Origin: Nageia nagi
Lineage: Eukaryota; Pinophyta
Assembly: GCA_050084985.1 (NCBI GenBank)
Contig: JBITNC010000001.1
Coordinates: 67,766,001 to 67,830,000, forward strand
Direction of reading: 5' to 3'
Length of the DNA: 64,000 bases
Every line of letters starts with the position of its first letter. Position 1 is the stretch's first letter. Below are positions 1 to 13,574 of the stretch, piece by piece. The translations under genes were made by a program, and so were the position numbers. The notes under the pieces are model-generated. The model had not been told where the DNA came from. It worked only from the letters and a program-made list of their open reading frames with translations, and did not search any database.

Positions 1-530
1 TTATGATTATTGTGTTGGGATTATAAGTCATAAAAAGGTACAAATTCTAGTAAAAGGAAGTAATATTGCCTAAATAATAAATTGTAATTCTAAATTCAAA
101 ATAAAATGTATTTTATATGACAAATCAATGTCATACATTCCAACTAATAACATGCTTTGATTTTTACATTTAATTTATTTTCAAGCACATGACAATCAAA
201 ATTGGTATGGTTTCTTAGATTTTGACTAACCTTTACTTCTTTGAAAAGGGAAAGGAAAGCTAAAAATGATGAACTATAACAAATTTTTGAAAAATACATT
301 TACAAATAGCTAGAGTGTAGGATTAAGTAGAAGACTTATTGTTAAATTGTAGAGGCAATAAATGACATCGTTCATGCATATCACCAATTTAATCTAAAAC
401 TAAAATCAACTTACCTTTTGGATAGTATAATAGGGTACCCAAACATTTTTAAGGGTTTTCAAATTATCAAATTCCCATGCAAGAAAAGCAGATAGATAAC
501 TTTTCCTTATCACTCTTTGACATTCACCTA
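1..530 (-). pseudogene. GH127 (DUF1680) gene fragment, broken duplicate
   Basis: The first ~530 bases align, introns included, with 63,242-64,000, part of the GH127 beta-L-arabinofuranosidase gene at the other end of the window, so this is a DNA-level duplicate and not a retrocopy. One exon (about 415-527) is still open and reads YLSAFLAWEFDNL then NVWVPYYTIQK, against YLSAFPTWEFDNL and NVWAPYYTIHK in the gene. The next exon is ruined. Only its 3' part remains (about 340-376), because a deletion removed its 5' part, its acceptor and the adjacent intron. Its donor has also changed from GTAAGT to ATAAGT. The copy runs off the left edge of the window. No product is expected. Confidence 0.85.
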
Positions 531-3300
531 GAAAAAATATGACATAGGTCATCCTTTCCTTGATGATCTCATTCTGGGTAGAGGTACATAACATTATCAT
601 GGAGCTTATATAGTGCCCTAAATCATTTTAAAAATAAAATCATGGTGAAACCATCCATTTAATTCTAAATGGGATAAATTGAGTTCTATTCAAACATAAA
701 ATTTGTTCATGATATCACATAACAAACTAAATCATTTGTTTAATATTAAATTTGATAAATGTGTAGGGATTAGATTAAAACATATTGTAGGTTTAATTCC
801 CTTCCCTCAACGAACCCAATACGAAAAGTTTTGAACTTTATACATAGTAAAAATACATTAAACATTATATATTGAGCTCAATTGAGGTCTTCTTAAAGCT
901 TAAAACATTCTTTCTACAATAACCAATAGTAATATAAGTTTTAAGGAATTTTCATTCTTACCTACAAATGGCCTTTGAGTTGAGAGGTGGAATCTTCCCA
1001 CCTATCGTAAGGCTATCTAGAAGTAGGTAGGCCAACATTTGTTTTGAAACTATTTAGACTATTATCCACGTCAAGAAGCATCATAAAATCCAAATGAGTG
1101 TTTTGGGAAATCCCATGGATCAAACTTGGGTCTAGATAAACTTTACTTAATAGCACCTCCTCTAGTAAAATCTAAGCCTTGGGTAGGTTTACTTCCAGGT
1201 TGCTCTTCATTCTTCCAAACAAATATATCCTATTGGATTCTTGAAGAGTCTAAGCATAATGAGATTTTTTATGAGAATGTGAATGTTATCCATCTTCTCC
1301 TTTATGATCTTCAAAATTGGACCTTCCATGGTGAGGGAAAATGTTATTCCATATTTCCTTCTCTAAATGCATGGAATGGATGAATTTCTCATACATTTTT
1401 TGCTTCCATGTCTCATTTTTTGAGAACTAAAGTGTAACACAAATTTGATGATTGAGAGGAAACTGAGTAGGAGTAAATTTGGAAGTAAAGTTATTAGACT
1501 AAGGCAGTGTTATGGGTTTAGTATTGTAAAGATCCAAATACAACTTCAAGTAATAATTAGTAAATTCAAACACTTAAACCCCAATTTTATGCCTAGGGCA
1601 TTAATTACAAGTATATAAAACCTCAATACAACAACGTTAGGGTGAGGATACCCACTTCAAGTTAATACAATGCAAATATGCTAACATCTAAGCTAGGGCA
1701 TCAATATTAAACATTAATAGCACCAAGATACCAATGGATGGCAAAGACTAGCAGATATCAAAGTACATAAGCTCACAATACCAATGTCTAGTCCACACAA
1801 ACATATACAAGGAATGGTAATCTAATGATGGTAATAAACAAAGCTTACACAATACAAATATGATATCCAAGTGCCATTGGATGTATATATGATATAATAT
1901 GATAACAATACAATTCCAAGCTCCTAGAGCTAGACATTGGTCTCCAAGGAGCCAATTAGGGTATAATCTATATATATTTCACTATTGGACTAATACTCGA
2001 ATAATGGGATAGTAGTACTCCCTCAGAATCCAAATCCTCTACATCAAAGGAGCCCTCCTCTAATCCTAGAAACCACTAAAGGTAGAAGTTATACCTTGAA
2101 ATACCATCAAGTGGGTAAGGATGCTACACCAATGTTGTAAATGATCAGGATCCTTTAGCCTGAAATCCCTCCTAGATGTTGCACCTAGGGGATTGGTTAG
2201 CACCATTAAGTCTTGTTATCCTTTGGATGATATTAAGTATAATAATAATAAGGTATATCTAGTAATAAGACTCCAATATCTCTTTATAAACTTAACTTTT
2301 TCTAGATCTCACCTATGATTCATGACCTAGGTCCTTTAATCCAATGTTGGCCTAGTAGGGGTTCAGAATACCCAACATGGATTCTTAAGCATTATACATG
2401 CAAACATGGGGGCATAGGGTGTATTAAGTGCCAACATGAGATTCTAGGAGTGCCATGCATGCCCATGTGGGTTAAGAGGGAAAATGTGGGGACTTTGAAC
2501 TATGGTTTTATTATGGACTTTGGACTTTGGACTATGTTATTATTATGGACTTTGAACTATGTTGATGATGTTATTGGATGGATGTTGTTGTGTATTTTCA
2601 TACATTCTTTTCACATAATATATTATTGATATAATATTCTCCCCTCCCATTCCCCTTCCCCCTATGTGAAATTTTTTTATCCCGTCATAAGAATCTATTA
2701 TAGAGGAGTAGTTTGGGGTACAAATAAGAAAAGTAATTATTACTATGTTAAAATTGAGGAGTACAAGATTTACTAGTAAGATAATTTTAAAACATCTTTA
2801 ATATTAGGTGATACCCTTGTATTATCATGCCAATATTTTTCAATTTCAAATTTGATCTCATTAGTCAATTTCATGTTAAACTTATGGAGTCTACCACTAA
2901 AACTCCAACATTGGTTGATTTTATCAATTTCAATATTTTGTCTTCTTTTTTCGACTCTTTGCAAAGTCTTGGGATGTATATTTGGATATCCACTAAGGTT
3001 ACCAATCATTTTTTTGTTGAATTTTTATTTACTAAAGTATTTGCTATGACTCATCATATCGCATTCTTATCTTTAGATCAACTCTTCTTCCCAATAGATT
3101 CGATGAGCTAGCAATAGTGGATATAACTTATTTTAGGGGCTCATCATTTTTCATACAAATACCTAAATTTTTCATTACTTTCTCATTATAGACATTCTCA
3201 TTAATTGAAACATGAGTTGCCATTGAAATCCTAACTCCCAATTAGAGAAAATTTGATCATATATTCTATTTGTGTGTGTTCTAATTTGTGTCCTAGATAT
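531..3300. other. gene-free AT-rich stretch
   Basis: No convincing exon, RNA gene or intact mobile element was seen. Short open frames, such as those at 1126-1383 and 2315-2629, show no recognisable family. Around 2500-2560 there is a short run of repeats of the type ATGGACTTTGGACT, which explains the open frame there. Confidence 0.5.
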
Positions 3301-4166
3301 CTTACTAGGGATATTATTTAATATACTATGTTTAATTTGTAAAAGCATATTATCATGCGATTTATCCAATATACTAGGGGTTTCAATCTCATTGGCTATT
3401 TTATTTTTTCAAGAATAAAATTCATATCATTAGTATTATTAAAACATAGATTAGAATACAAATCTCTATTATATGTTTCAATATTCTCATTTTCAAAATC
3501 ATTCAAAGGTAGATCCAATGATATACATAGATTCATATCTATAATCATTGGATTTGAAGTTTCATTCAAAGGTGGATTTGAATACATACTCAAATTTGAA
3601 GCTTCTATCATATTCATAGTTAATTCCTTTTTCCTAAGAAAATCCCTTTATAATAAGCCTCACTATTATTTTTCAAATGAATCATCTCCTTTGTACTTGA
3701 CTTTATAAACCCACTTACAATTGATTAGTTTGTTTCATAATAAAGGATAAAGCAAATTTTATATCCCATTCTTCACAGTGCATCAAATTCTTTTTGTATT
3801 TCATCCCTTAGCAAATTTTGAGTCACTACTTATTCAAAGGAAGTCAATTTAGGATCTTCAACCAAATTTAAATCACAATCATATAAATACTCCATATCAA
3901 ACATATCACTTTCTACTACTTCATATTTTGAATGTATTTCTTGAATTTTGTTTTCTTCTTGTTTGGCTTAATAAGAAATTTTCTTTCCTATTTTTTTTAA
4001 AATTTCATCAAGATGAATAATTTTAAGTATTTTTATAGCAGATTTTGAAAACTTCTACAATGGTCAAAGTTGATTTGAGGATTGTTATGGTGTTTCAGCT
4101 CCATCAATACTCAACCTTCCAATCTAGTTAAGCATATATTTTAACTAATATTTATTCCCAATTATA

Positions 4167-4580
4167 GGCACTAATAAAGTGGATGGATCTCTTATTGTCA
4201 TCAATTTCCTTCAAGAATTTATGGAAAAATATTCGAAATACTATTCCAAGAAAGGTATCCTCCCCTGATGGTTTTGAATCCCATTATCAAATTCATCATA
4301 TATATTTATTTTGGTGAAATTATAAATATGATTTAATTGATGCTCAAAAATGATTTTATATTTAGAATTTGGCACTAATAAAGTGCATGGATCTCTTATT
4401 GTTATCAATTTCCTTCAAGAATTTAAGGAAAAGATTCAAAATACTATTCTAAAAAAGGTATCCTCCCATGAAGGTTTGGAATCCTATTATCAAATTCATC
4501 ATATATGTTTACTTTGGTGAACTCATCAATATGATTTGATTGATCATGCTCAATAATGGTTTCATATTTAGAAGTTTCAC
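4167..4580. repeat. Two ~204-bp tandem copies inside the copia relic
   Basis: Copy 1 starts at 4167 and copy 2 at 4371; both begin GGCACTAATAAAGTG. They stay alignable to about 4580 with scattered substitutions and small indels. The duplication probably arose after the retroelement had decayed. Confidence 0.8.
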
Positions 4581-5001
4581 AAAATATTTATCTTTGGAGA
4601 TGATAGATTTTTTGTTCACATTGTGATATGCCTTTGAGTTGTTTGAATATCTCAAAAAATATTTTTTTAACTTCTTACATCCAATTTTTTTCTCTAGTTA
4701 CAATCAAGGCTTAATAAGTTGATCCAAAAAATTTGAGATGCTTTATTAATGAAGGAATGTGACCATATCATAATTCATAACTTGAGTCTTATTTTGGAGA
4801 GCTATTGATGGACATATGTTTCTAATGTACATTGCATTTAAAAATGCATATGCCCAAAATATTATCTATATATTTTCAAAGAATGAAATTGCATAAACCA
4901 CATTCATAATGGTTTGATTTATTATTTATGCTACACCATTTTTTATGGGTTGTATAATACTAGCATTTGATGTTTGATTCAATATCAACAAAGATAGTTT
5001 T

Positions 5002-5079
5002 TAAAGTGATTTGATGTGAAATATCCTCCATATCATTTTTTAAAGTGATTTGATGTGAAATATCCTCCATTATCATTTT
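5002..5079. repeat. 39-bp tandem duplication
   Basis: Two adjacent copies of a 39-bp unit beginning TAAAGTGATTTGATGTGAAA, at 5002 and 5041, lie in the integrase part of the decayed copia element. Confidence 0.8.
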
Positions 5080-6080
5080 AAAGAGTGTCAATATAAAATT
5101 ATGCTTCATTTTCAATCCATGCATAAAAATTTTGAAATTTCCAATATGTTTCAACTTTTTCTTCAAAAATATGTCCATGTTATCCTAATGTAATCATCAA
5201 TGAAAGTCATTTTTGTACTTATTTTAAATTACCAATTCAATTTGCATGAGTCCGTACAAATATAAGTGAATCTGATTCAATTTTCTCTCTTTTATCCATG
5301 AAAATTTTAGGAATGGATAATTATGATTCTTTCCAATGATGGAACAAGCCTCACATTGTTCTAAATTCCTAAGGAGTATGGGAAAACCTGTTACTCCTCT
5401 TTTTTTCAACATTTGAATGTTATCATAGTTGAGATACTCAAACTATGCATACCAAAGGAGGCTTGATGATAGTGTACCATTTTTTTTATTAAGATATGCA
5501 AACTCTTTAAATTATGTGAATATTTCAATCCTCTCTTTACTTTCAATAATATTTCATCTTCCTATTATCATAACCATATTAATTTTAAGGTGTTGTTTAT
5601 TTAAAACATTCCATCAACAATGTGAATGGAATTTATTTATTTCTTAATTTGGACAAGAGAAAATAAGATCCTCCATAATTCATGAAGGATAAGTACATCC
5701 TAAAAAAATAAATCTAGGTAATCTGAGACTAACTATGCCAATTCATGAAGGGGGGAAATTGGATCTATCAACAAAATATAATATACCAATCATATTATCA
5801 TTTATCTCCTCAAATAATTCATGTAAAACATCATGTGACATATTGCACTAATATCAAGCAACCATTCATTTTATCAAGATACAAATGAGGCATTGAATAT
5901 GTCAACATCAATCTTAATATTGCAATATGTTATAACATTATGGGTTAATCAAAAGTCATTTACCTTTTCATTACGAGGCTCCTTATTTTCAATTCTATCC
6001 CAAAATATTTTGTAATACTTGGAATCATGTAATTTTCTCTTATACCTTTTAAAATATTTTTATTATATATACTTGATTTT

Positions 6081-7332
6081 TTTCTTAATAGATGTGTCCA
6101 TGTATGATAGAGAACAATACATAATAAAAAGTAGTAAGTGGTAGACATTTAAACTATCTTAACACTTTTTACTAAGAAAACCTCATTGTGGGTATAAAAC
6201 CCTATATACTTGGAATTCCTCAATATAGATCTTTATATCAAATGATAGTGACAAATGGGTAGATGATGTGAGAAGTGGAAATAATTTATTTGCCTTATTA
6301 CTTCCAACAAATTATAGGCATTATTGATATATAATTTTTCTTTCCTCTTATAAAACCACTAAATAAGATAATAAAGTGGAAAGTAACTTCAACACTAAGT
6401 GAGGTAGCATTACTTACCTTCTCTTGAAAGGACATTAACATATGAAAGATACAATAAGAATTTGAAACTTGAAAAGAAAAATAGAACAATAAATGAAGGA
6501 TAATGACTGTTATTTCAAGTTTCAAGGCTTATGATTCATCATTTTAGTTTTTTCCTTGCTATTTTTTGTATTATCATTCAAAAAATTTAAATGCAACAAA
6601 TAAAAATTTATAAAAAAAATAAATAAAAACAAAGAAATGAAAACTTGAAAATAAATAAGAAAATAGGTCAAGAGAAGTTACCAATTATGCAATGTCTAAA
6701 ATGCATATGCTCAAATTTGACAACAAAGTATTCATTTAGTTTAAAATCAATATTGTTTAGACAAGCTATTGCTTAATCCAAAAATAAAATAGGGAAATCT
6801 CAAATTTGACTTAAGTCACAAATGTGTTTAGAATGACTATGATGAAATGAAATATTACCAAACAAACACTTCCTTAATAAATGACATAAGCATAATATGT
6901 TTTGGAATACATAATATACTACAAGATGCAAAACAAATCATGTATTCAATTTATCAATTCAACAATATTATAAATTAAAAATCCAAGTTAAAATATGATG
7001 AATTTGGAAAGTTTTGAATTACAAATTTTATTTCCATCTCCAAATAACTCTCCTCTTTGTAAAGAATCATATCTTTTCATGAAATTTCTACATTCTTAAT
7101 CTTATATGATATGTCTCTCTTCATTTTTTGATCTCTATAATAAACCCTAATTCTTTATTTTATAAGAGTAAGGAATTAAAATAGTTTACAAGTGGTTTTA
7201 TAATATTTGTAATTTCTAACGATAGTTTCAAAAATCCCTCTAAGTATCAAATTATCAATAAATGTGACCTCTAAAATCTCTATTTATTGTAGACTATAAA
7301 ACAAAATCCTATTGCATTCCAATAATACATAT
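6081..7332. other. gene-free AT-rich stretch
   Basis: No exon, RNA gene or mobile-element landmark was recognised. The sequence is A/T-rich with A runs, and its short open frames show no family resemblance. Confidence 0.5.
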
Positions 7333-8394
7333 CTTAGCACATAACAATTTCTAAAGTGAGACACACATATTGAACTAGATGATGATGAATGCTTCGATGG
7401 AGGATATCTTCCTCAAAGATGAAGGGAAGACCATGAAAGAGAGACATGTCCATTAGTATCTATGTGGAGAGAAATAACATTTGGGATAAAAACATGTAAA
7501 GATTTAGAACTCACTATGAGTTCTTACAATCGAAAGGAGGTGATGTAGATTATGGATACAAAATTTGATGTGTCTATATGAATATATAGATTTGAAATGG
7601 AGAATGGAGGTGGGGATTAATTTTAAAGCCATTGATGGAGATGAAGAGAAAGGTGTAGTCGCATTTGTATGATTGTGAATTTTTATACATGTGTGAATAT
7701 GATAAGAAAATCTAATTTATATTAACAAGAAGGATTACCACTGACAAGCCAAAATAGGAAGCATTTATGGAATTCCTAACTCTTGATTTAGTGAAAGAGT
7801 GCTAGAATGAGAAGAGCAGAGGCACTAGATTCAGGCTTATCAAGTTCCTCCAAGATCATATGATGGGTGAGTGGAAAAAAAATGATAAGAAATTGAAAAC
7901 TTGTGGTGGAGAATCTGATATGTGTGACACCAAGAAAGTTGGAAGGAGTAAGTGTTGTACCACTATAAGTCATATTGTCAAATCACCCAAGTTAGTGTTG
8001 ATGGTTCAAAATGCTAATAGGGATGTAAAGCTATTAGGCTAACGTATTGCACAAGTTTCAAAAGATATGTATTAAATGAAGTATACAACATGAAACACTA
8101 TGTTCAATCGGGTTGACTGAGAAGATGGATGTAAAGGCAAAGATGATCATTGTGATTGCTATGATAAAGCATGAAAACACCAAAATTATTATTATCAGAA
8201 GGCTAAGAATGTGATTCATTTATGCAAAAGAGTCGTAGAGGTGATGGAAGAGCATTGAACTAATGATAAGTGAATTACACGAAGAAGGATGTTTTCCTAT
8301 AAATTGAGTGAGAGAGCATGGAAGCATGAGAAATCATGAAGTGAGGTGGACAAATTAGATACCAATCGTGATGAATGTGGTAGAGAAAATAAAG
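7333..8394. repeat. ~1.06-kb direct repeat, left copy
   Basis: Near-identical to 11,090-12,151; by eye there are fewer than about 20 substitutions plus a few single-base indels. Both copies begin near GCACATAACAATTT and end at GTAGAGAAAATAAAG. An open frame at 7860-8042 is broken by a 1-bp change in the other copy's A run, so coding is unlikely. The copies lie 2.7 kb apart. No primer binding site follows the left copy, no polypurine tract precedes the right one, and no TG...CA termini or target duplication were found, so an LTR identity is not supported. Confidence 0.8.
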
Positions 8395-11089
8395 AATCCA
8401 AGGATTGATAATCTATCACCAAATCTATCAAATAGTTGCAAATTGATCAACACCCTTTTTTATTCAATTTGGCCACATTTTCACCAAGGAATAGATAAAA
8501 AAATGTATGCCTCCACATCATACATACATGTATTTCAAAGGCATGTAAAACCACAATATATGATAACCACATATTATCAAATATCTCTAATGTGTAAATA
8601 AATTTTGCTGATTTCAAATCTTCATTTTTTGATGATGTATCAAAAATAAATTAGTAATGCTACAAAATCTTTTCAAAAAGCCACTTTAGATATATCTAGT
8701 ATGTCAATTGTGAAAGTTTTTTAACACTCGTATTACTTTAAACTATATGATTGAACAAGATACCCTTTGAAGATAACTATACTTATCAATTGATCATGGA
8801 GGATTTGTTGATCACTTTATGAAGTTTACATTATATGATGTGATACATTTTCTCATGGAACATGATAATTTCATATTAATAAAATATGGATTCATGGAAT
8901 ATTGATAATAATGTACTAAGACACCAATACCTTATTATATTTGGACTACTCTCTTCAAACCATGATATTTTGATAGACATATTGACTTGTACAGGACTAT
9001 CCAAATGCTTTCCATAATAACACAACTTGAAATCATAGATGGAAACAATTTCAAAAACTAGTAAACATTGATAATAAACTCAACTAATTGATTTTGATTA
9101 CAAAAAATCACAATTTCCCTAATCTTGAAAGGGTGTGGTTTCTTTTTACTTTGCAATCAATGAAAATTTTGAGCTTGGTTGGATTCTTGAGTAGACATAG
9201 AATATTCAATGATGTTGTTAATGTGGGATTATCGTTGCCACTAGCATGTATGCGACTCATGCACCTCTTAAGATGATCCAAAGTTTGATTGGATTATTCT
9301 TATTTTGCCCCAATAGAGGTAGGTTAGTATTAATGTTTTGCAAATATCATTGGAAATATATTTTTCTAAGATCAAGTATTTTAAAATCGGTGTTTTAAAA
9401 GGAAAGGTGTAAATTATTCCCATCAAACATCGAAGTGGCATACAAGGATGACAATGAAGATGATTGACAAGACAAAACATGGAGGAATCATGAGAATAGG
9501 TAGTGGATGTTGATAAAACAAAAACAAAGTGATGAAACATGTTGATGTAATGAGGTGTGGCCATGTGTCAAGGTTGAGGTTTTATTTTTTTGTTGTTGGT
9601 TTCATATGTTTATACATGCATACAAAAATATTGAACAAGGTTAGAGCTAGAAAATAATTGATCAATAAAGAATTTCTATATTAAAATAAATACTCATGAA
9701 AATGATGGGTAAAAAGCTTTATTGGCTTTCTCAAGGAAGTGTTCAACTTACATGAGAGAGCCAAAAAAGATCATCGTAGAAAATCAAGGAGTGGCATAAA
9801 AATGAAAGAATGATATGGAATAGGAGGCATGTGGGATAAAATCATAAGTGGGTGGGATAATAAAAAAGGTGGTGGGGGTGAATATGGATGGTGTGGCCCT
9901 AAGGAAGCCTACATCATGGTGATTAGATGGTGTAAGTCTCATAAACGATTCATGTTGTAGAATATGGTGCATGTGGTATAAATAATTTTTTTTAGTAAAG
10001 TATTATACATATATACGAGAAAAATGAAATGGTGAGATAATATCAAGAAACAAGAAGTTAGTGGATAACCGAGGTAAATGCATATGTAAAGGAAGATAAA
10101 AGTGATGAGGAGTAATCATTTTCTCAGGTCCCTCATTTGAGATGAAAAAATCAAGAAAATCAATTATGATGAGTGGAGGGACAATATAATAATTTGACTA
10201 GGGGATGTTGTATGGTGAATATGTAATAAAAAAAATGAGGAGCATATGTGAAAGGAAAAAAAGGAAAAATAAATGAGGCACAACAAAATGAAGAAAAAAT
10301 TATCAGGATTGGACTTGGATTGTATCCAATTGGTGGGCATACACCATACCCATGAGACATTGTGGGGCCCTTAGTTGAAAACAATACAAGTCACCATAAA
10401 AATGAATTGGATGTAATAAAAGGGATTTTGGCTAAAGAAGATGACACATGTTGGATAAAATGATTATGGAGTGGGATGAATAGTGTAAAAAGGCACATCT
10501 TTTTTTATTCATTTTGTGTTGGTTTGGTTTTTTTTTTTGGACAATTGAAACAACAAAAAATATGTATTATGTATAGGGTAAAATGTTGTTTCCACTTAGA
10601 TGCTTGAGTGGATAGTAATACATCAAAAAAATCAAGATCATGTAGTGATATTAGCAATACTATTAAGGGAACTAGAAGTTGAACCCTCTAGCTCAAAAAC
10701 AAGTGTGCTTGGCCTATTGAACAAGGAATTACATGTTATTGGTGCAAAATGGTAGGTGATTGAGAATAATAGGAAAAATGTCAAATGATTATGATCTTTA
10801 ATTAGTTTTGATGAGAATGTGGATTCCCAGTAAATATTGCATCACCAAAGGGTGTATGCCACAATGAAATGATGATAATACTCTTGCAAGTAAAATGCAA
10901 TGGGACCAAAATAATAGAGTAATTAAAGAATCCAAGAATTCCATAGATAGTAGAGGATGATCTTCCATGTCTAGTTGGGTCAAGCAATGAGTTGGATGAG
11001 TAGGCAAAGGTGCTTTGTAGAATCTGTGTGGCTAATGACACAAATTGCCTAGTGATGGTGTACACGAGAAAATCTTATGCTCACCAAAT
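8395..11089. other. gene-free DNA between the two 1-kb repeats
   Basis: No gene was recognised. The stretch is purine-rich on the plus strand, with recurring GTGGGATAA-like and GATGAGG-like words near 9.8-10.5 kb. Its open frames of 60-98 codons resemble no family known to me. Confidence 0.45.
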
Positions 11090-12151
11090 GTTGGCACATA
11101 ACAATTTATAAAGTGAGACACACATATTGAACTAGATGATGATGAATGCTTCAATGGAGGATATCTTCCTCAAAGATGAAGGGAAGACCATGAAAGAGAG
11201 ACATGTCCATTAGTATCTATGTGGAGAGAAATAACATTTGGGATAAAAACATGTAAAGATTTAGAACTCACTATGAGTTCTTACAATCGATGGAGGTGAT
11301 GTAGATTATGGATACAAAATTTGATGTGTCTATATGAATATATAGATTTGAAATGGAGAATGGAGGGTGGGGATTAATTTTAAAGCCATTGATGGAGATG
11401 AAGAGAAAGGTGTAGTCGCATTTGTATGATTGTGAATTTTTATACATGTGTGAATATGATAAGAAAATCTTAATTTATATTAACAAGAAGGATTACCACT
11501 GACAAGCCAAAATAGGAAGCATTTATGGAATTCCTAACTCTTGATTTAGTGAAAGAGTGCTAGAATGAGAAGAGCAGAGGCACTAGATTCGGGCTTATCA
11601 AGTTCCTCCAAGATCATATGATGGGTGAGTGGAAAAAAATGATAAGAAATTGAAAACTTGTGGTGGAGAATCTGATATGTGTGACACCAAGAAAGTTGGA
11701 AGGAGTAAGTGTTGTACCACTATAAGTCATATTGTCAAATCACGCAAGTTAGTGTTGATGGTTCAAAATGCTAATAGGGATGTAAAGCTATTAGGCTAAT
11801 GTATTGCACAAGTTGCAAAAGATATGTATTAAATGAAGTATACAACATGAAACACTATGTTCAATCGAGTTGACTGAGAAGATGGATGTAAAGGCAAAGA
11901 TGATCATTGTGATTGCTATGATAAAGCATGAAAACACCAAAATTATTATTATCAGAAGGCTAGGAATGTGATTCATTTCTGCAAAAGAGTCGTAGAGGTG
12001 GTGGAAGAGCATTGAACTAATGATAAGTGAATTACATGAATAAGGATGTTTTCCTACAAATCGAGTGAGAGAGCATGGAAGCATGAGAAATCATGAAGTG
12101 AGGTGGACAAATTAGATACTAATCGTGATGAATGTGGTAGAGAAAATAAAG
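11090..12151. repeat. ~1.06-kb direct repeat, right copy
   Basis: Second copy of the sequence at 7333-8394, in the same orientation and slightly diverged. Example differences are CACCCAAG versus CACGCAAG and AATCTAATTT versus AATCTTAATTT. It ends about 200 bp before copia element 1. Confidence 0.8.
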
Positions 12152-12352
12152 GGAAACAAATGTAAAGGTGATATAATTACAAAAATAATAGATGAAAAAA
12201 GAAAATGAGAGTGGGTAGATGAAAGATGATTGGACATGATTTATTGTTCAATGAATAGTTTTATCAATCTAGTTCCACCTGAGTGTGAAAAAAGGATAAT
12301 CCCATTCAATAATAATTTAATACTAATTCCACCTTAGTGTATAGGAAATGTA

Positions 12353-12605
12353 TGTTAAAAACCATAATCTTATTATGGTATTTGTAAATATTTAGAAATT
12401 ATACATGTGTCAATGACAAGTGTCATTTGAAGTTAGCTAGAGAAATTTTAGCTTAGTGCTTAGGCAGGTAAATTAGTTAGGATGAGGTGTATACTTAGTT
12501 GCACCATTTTAGGAGTTTGTTAGTTAACCACTTTTGTGTTCTATATATTGTAAATTATTCTTGAGTTAATATAAGAATCTTGGAGTTTTATGATCCATTC
12601 TTGCA
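12353..12605 (+). repeat. 5' LTR of copia element 1
   Basis: 253 bp, beginning TGTTAAAAACC and ending CATTCTTGCA. Compared with the 3' LTR, three substitutions were seen (AATTATAC versus AATTAGAC, TTGTGTTC versus TTGTGGTC, CCATTCTT versus CCATCCTT). Confidence 0.95.
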
Positions 12606-12606
12606 T

Positions 12607-12619
12607 TGGTATCAGAGCA
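12607..12619 (+). other. Primer binding site of copia element 1
   Basis: TGGTATCAGAGCA starts one base after the 5' LTR. It is the standard plant copia site, complementary to the 3' end of initiator methionine tRNA. Confidence 0.9.
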
Positions 12620-13574
12620 AGGAATTTGGAAAACTCCATGCAAATTCGTCACTGTAGTTTGTTGTGATTTCTAGTAGTATTTTGTTTTGGAGTCTTGGTT
12701 GCTAAGTTTTATCAATTCATGGCTCCTCTCCAGCAAAAATCATGATGTCCTCCTCTACTACAGAAATCATGTTGTAGATGTAAAATTTATGGGTGGCTCC
12801 TCTCTTTTGAAGTTCGAATTCGTGCCTTCATTGTTCCATTATCATGGACCCTTTCTACAAAATCGTGGCCTCATCTACATTTTTGAAGCTATTCTCCTGG
12901 ACAATGTCTCAAACTTGGACATCATACGTTTCATTGTAGAAATTCATGGGAGAATTCATGAGCTATTTACAGCAGTTCTTGCAGTTTTGTGAGCATCATT
13001 TGATGTCTCTGCATTTTTTATGGATCTAGTTCGTTGCTACCTGCAACCTTCCTCTTTGCTAAAAATTGTGGCTTCCCTAGACCTGCATTTTTTCCTTAGT
13101 TCGTGGGCATCTCTCTGCAATTTGCTTGGTGGCTCTTCCTGTTGATAGTTTTGTGGTCCAGAAAACTTCTTTTCAGCTCATGGGTATCTGCATGATCTCA
13201 AACTATTGAATAAGGTAATAAATTGCAAATCGTGGGTCTTCCATATGTTTTTCAAAGTGGATATTCAATTTTTAAATAGTTTTTTTTTTAACTTTTGACC
13301 CATATTAAATATTTTGATATTTTTCAAATATTTAAGGTTTTTTGTTTAAATCTATTTTAAAATTGATACTACTTATATTTTTTCATAGAAATAAGGTGTA
13401 TAAAATATTTTGGTACTCCAAATATTTAATTACAAATTTTATATTTGGGTATATTTAAATATTTAAAGTTATTAAATATTTTAATTTTATATTAAAATAT
13501 TTTTTAATTTTCAAATATTTTGGCAATGATACGATCTAACAGATGTCATGTCATTCTTATGAATATACTTGAAA
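12620..13574 (+). other. Leader of copia element 1
   Basis: About 950 bp between the primer binding site and the extra ORF. A 101-codon open frame at 12,687-12,992 resembles nothing known and is probably chance. 13,250-13,540 is extremely T/A-rich, with repeated AATATTT words. Confidence 0.6.

Larger units (their letters stand above)
3330..6080 (-). mobile_element. Decayed Ty1-copia gag-pol relic
   Basis: Reading the minus strand from about 6.05 kb down, fragments appear in normal copia order. A gag C-terminal stretch (KIFWDRIENKEPRNEK) lies near 6.0 kb. A protease core reading EWLLDISAICHM (family consensus WLLDTGATCHM, so DTG has become DIS) lies near 5.85 kb. A GAG-pre-integrase segment with CEAC and a following GK lies at 5224-5412. 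An integrase segment around KNGVA and NQTIMN lies near 4.9 kb. The start of the reverse transcriptase lies at 3.66-3.80 kb. Stops and frameshifts are frequent and I found no LTRs, so this is an old relic. A 204-bp and a 39-bp tandem duplication sit inside it. The exact ends are uncertain. Confidence 0.75.

Noticed and set aside
7333-12151. The 1-kb direct repeats as LTRs of one retrotransposon
   Set aside because: No TG...CA ends, no primer binding site after the left copy, no polypurine tract before the right copy, no target duplication, no gag or pol motif between.
12687-12992. 101-codon frame in the element 1 leader as a gene
   Set aside because: No recognisable domain or biased composition; unlike the ORF at 13,575 it has no features that set it apart from chance.
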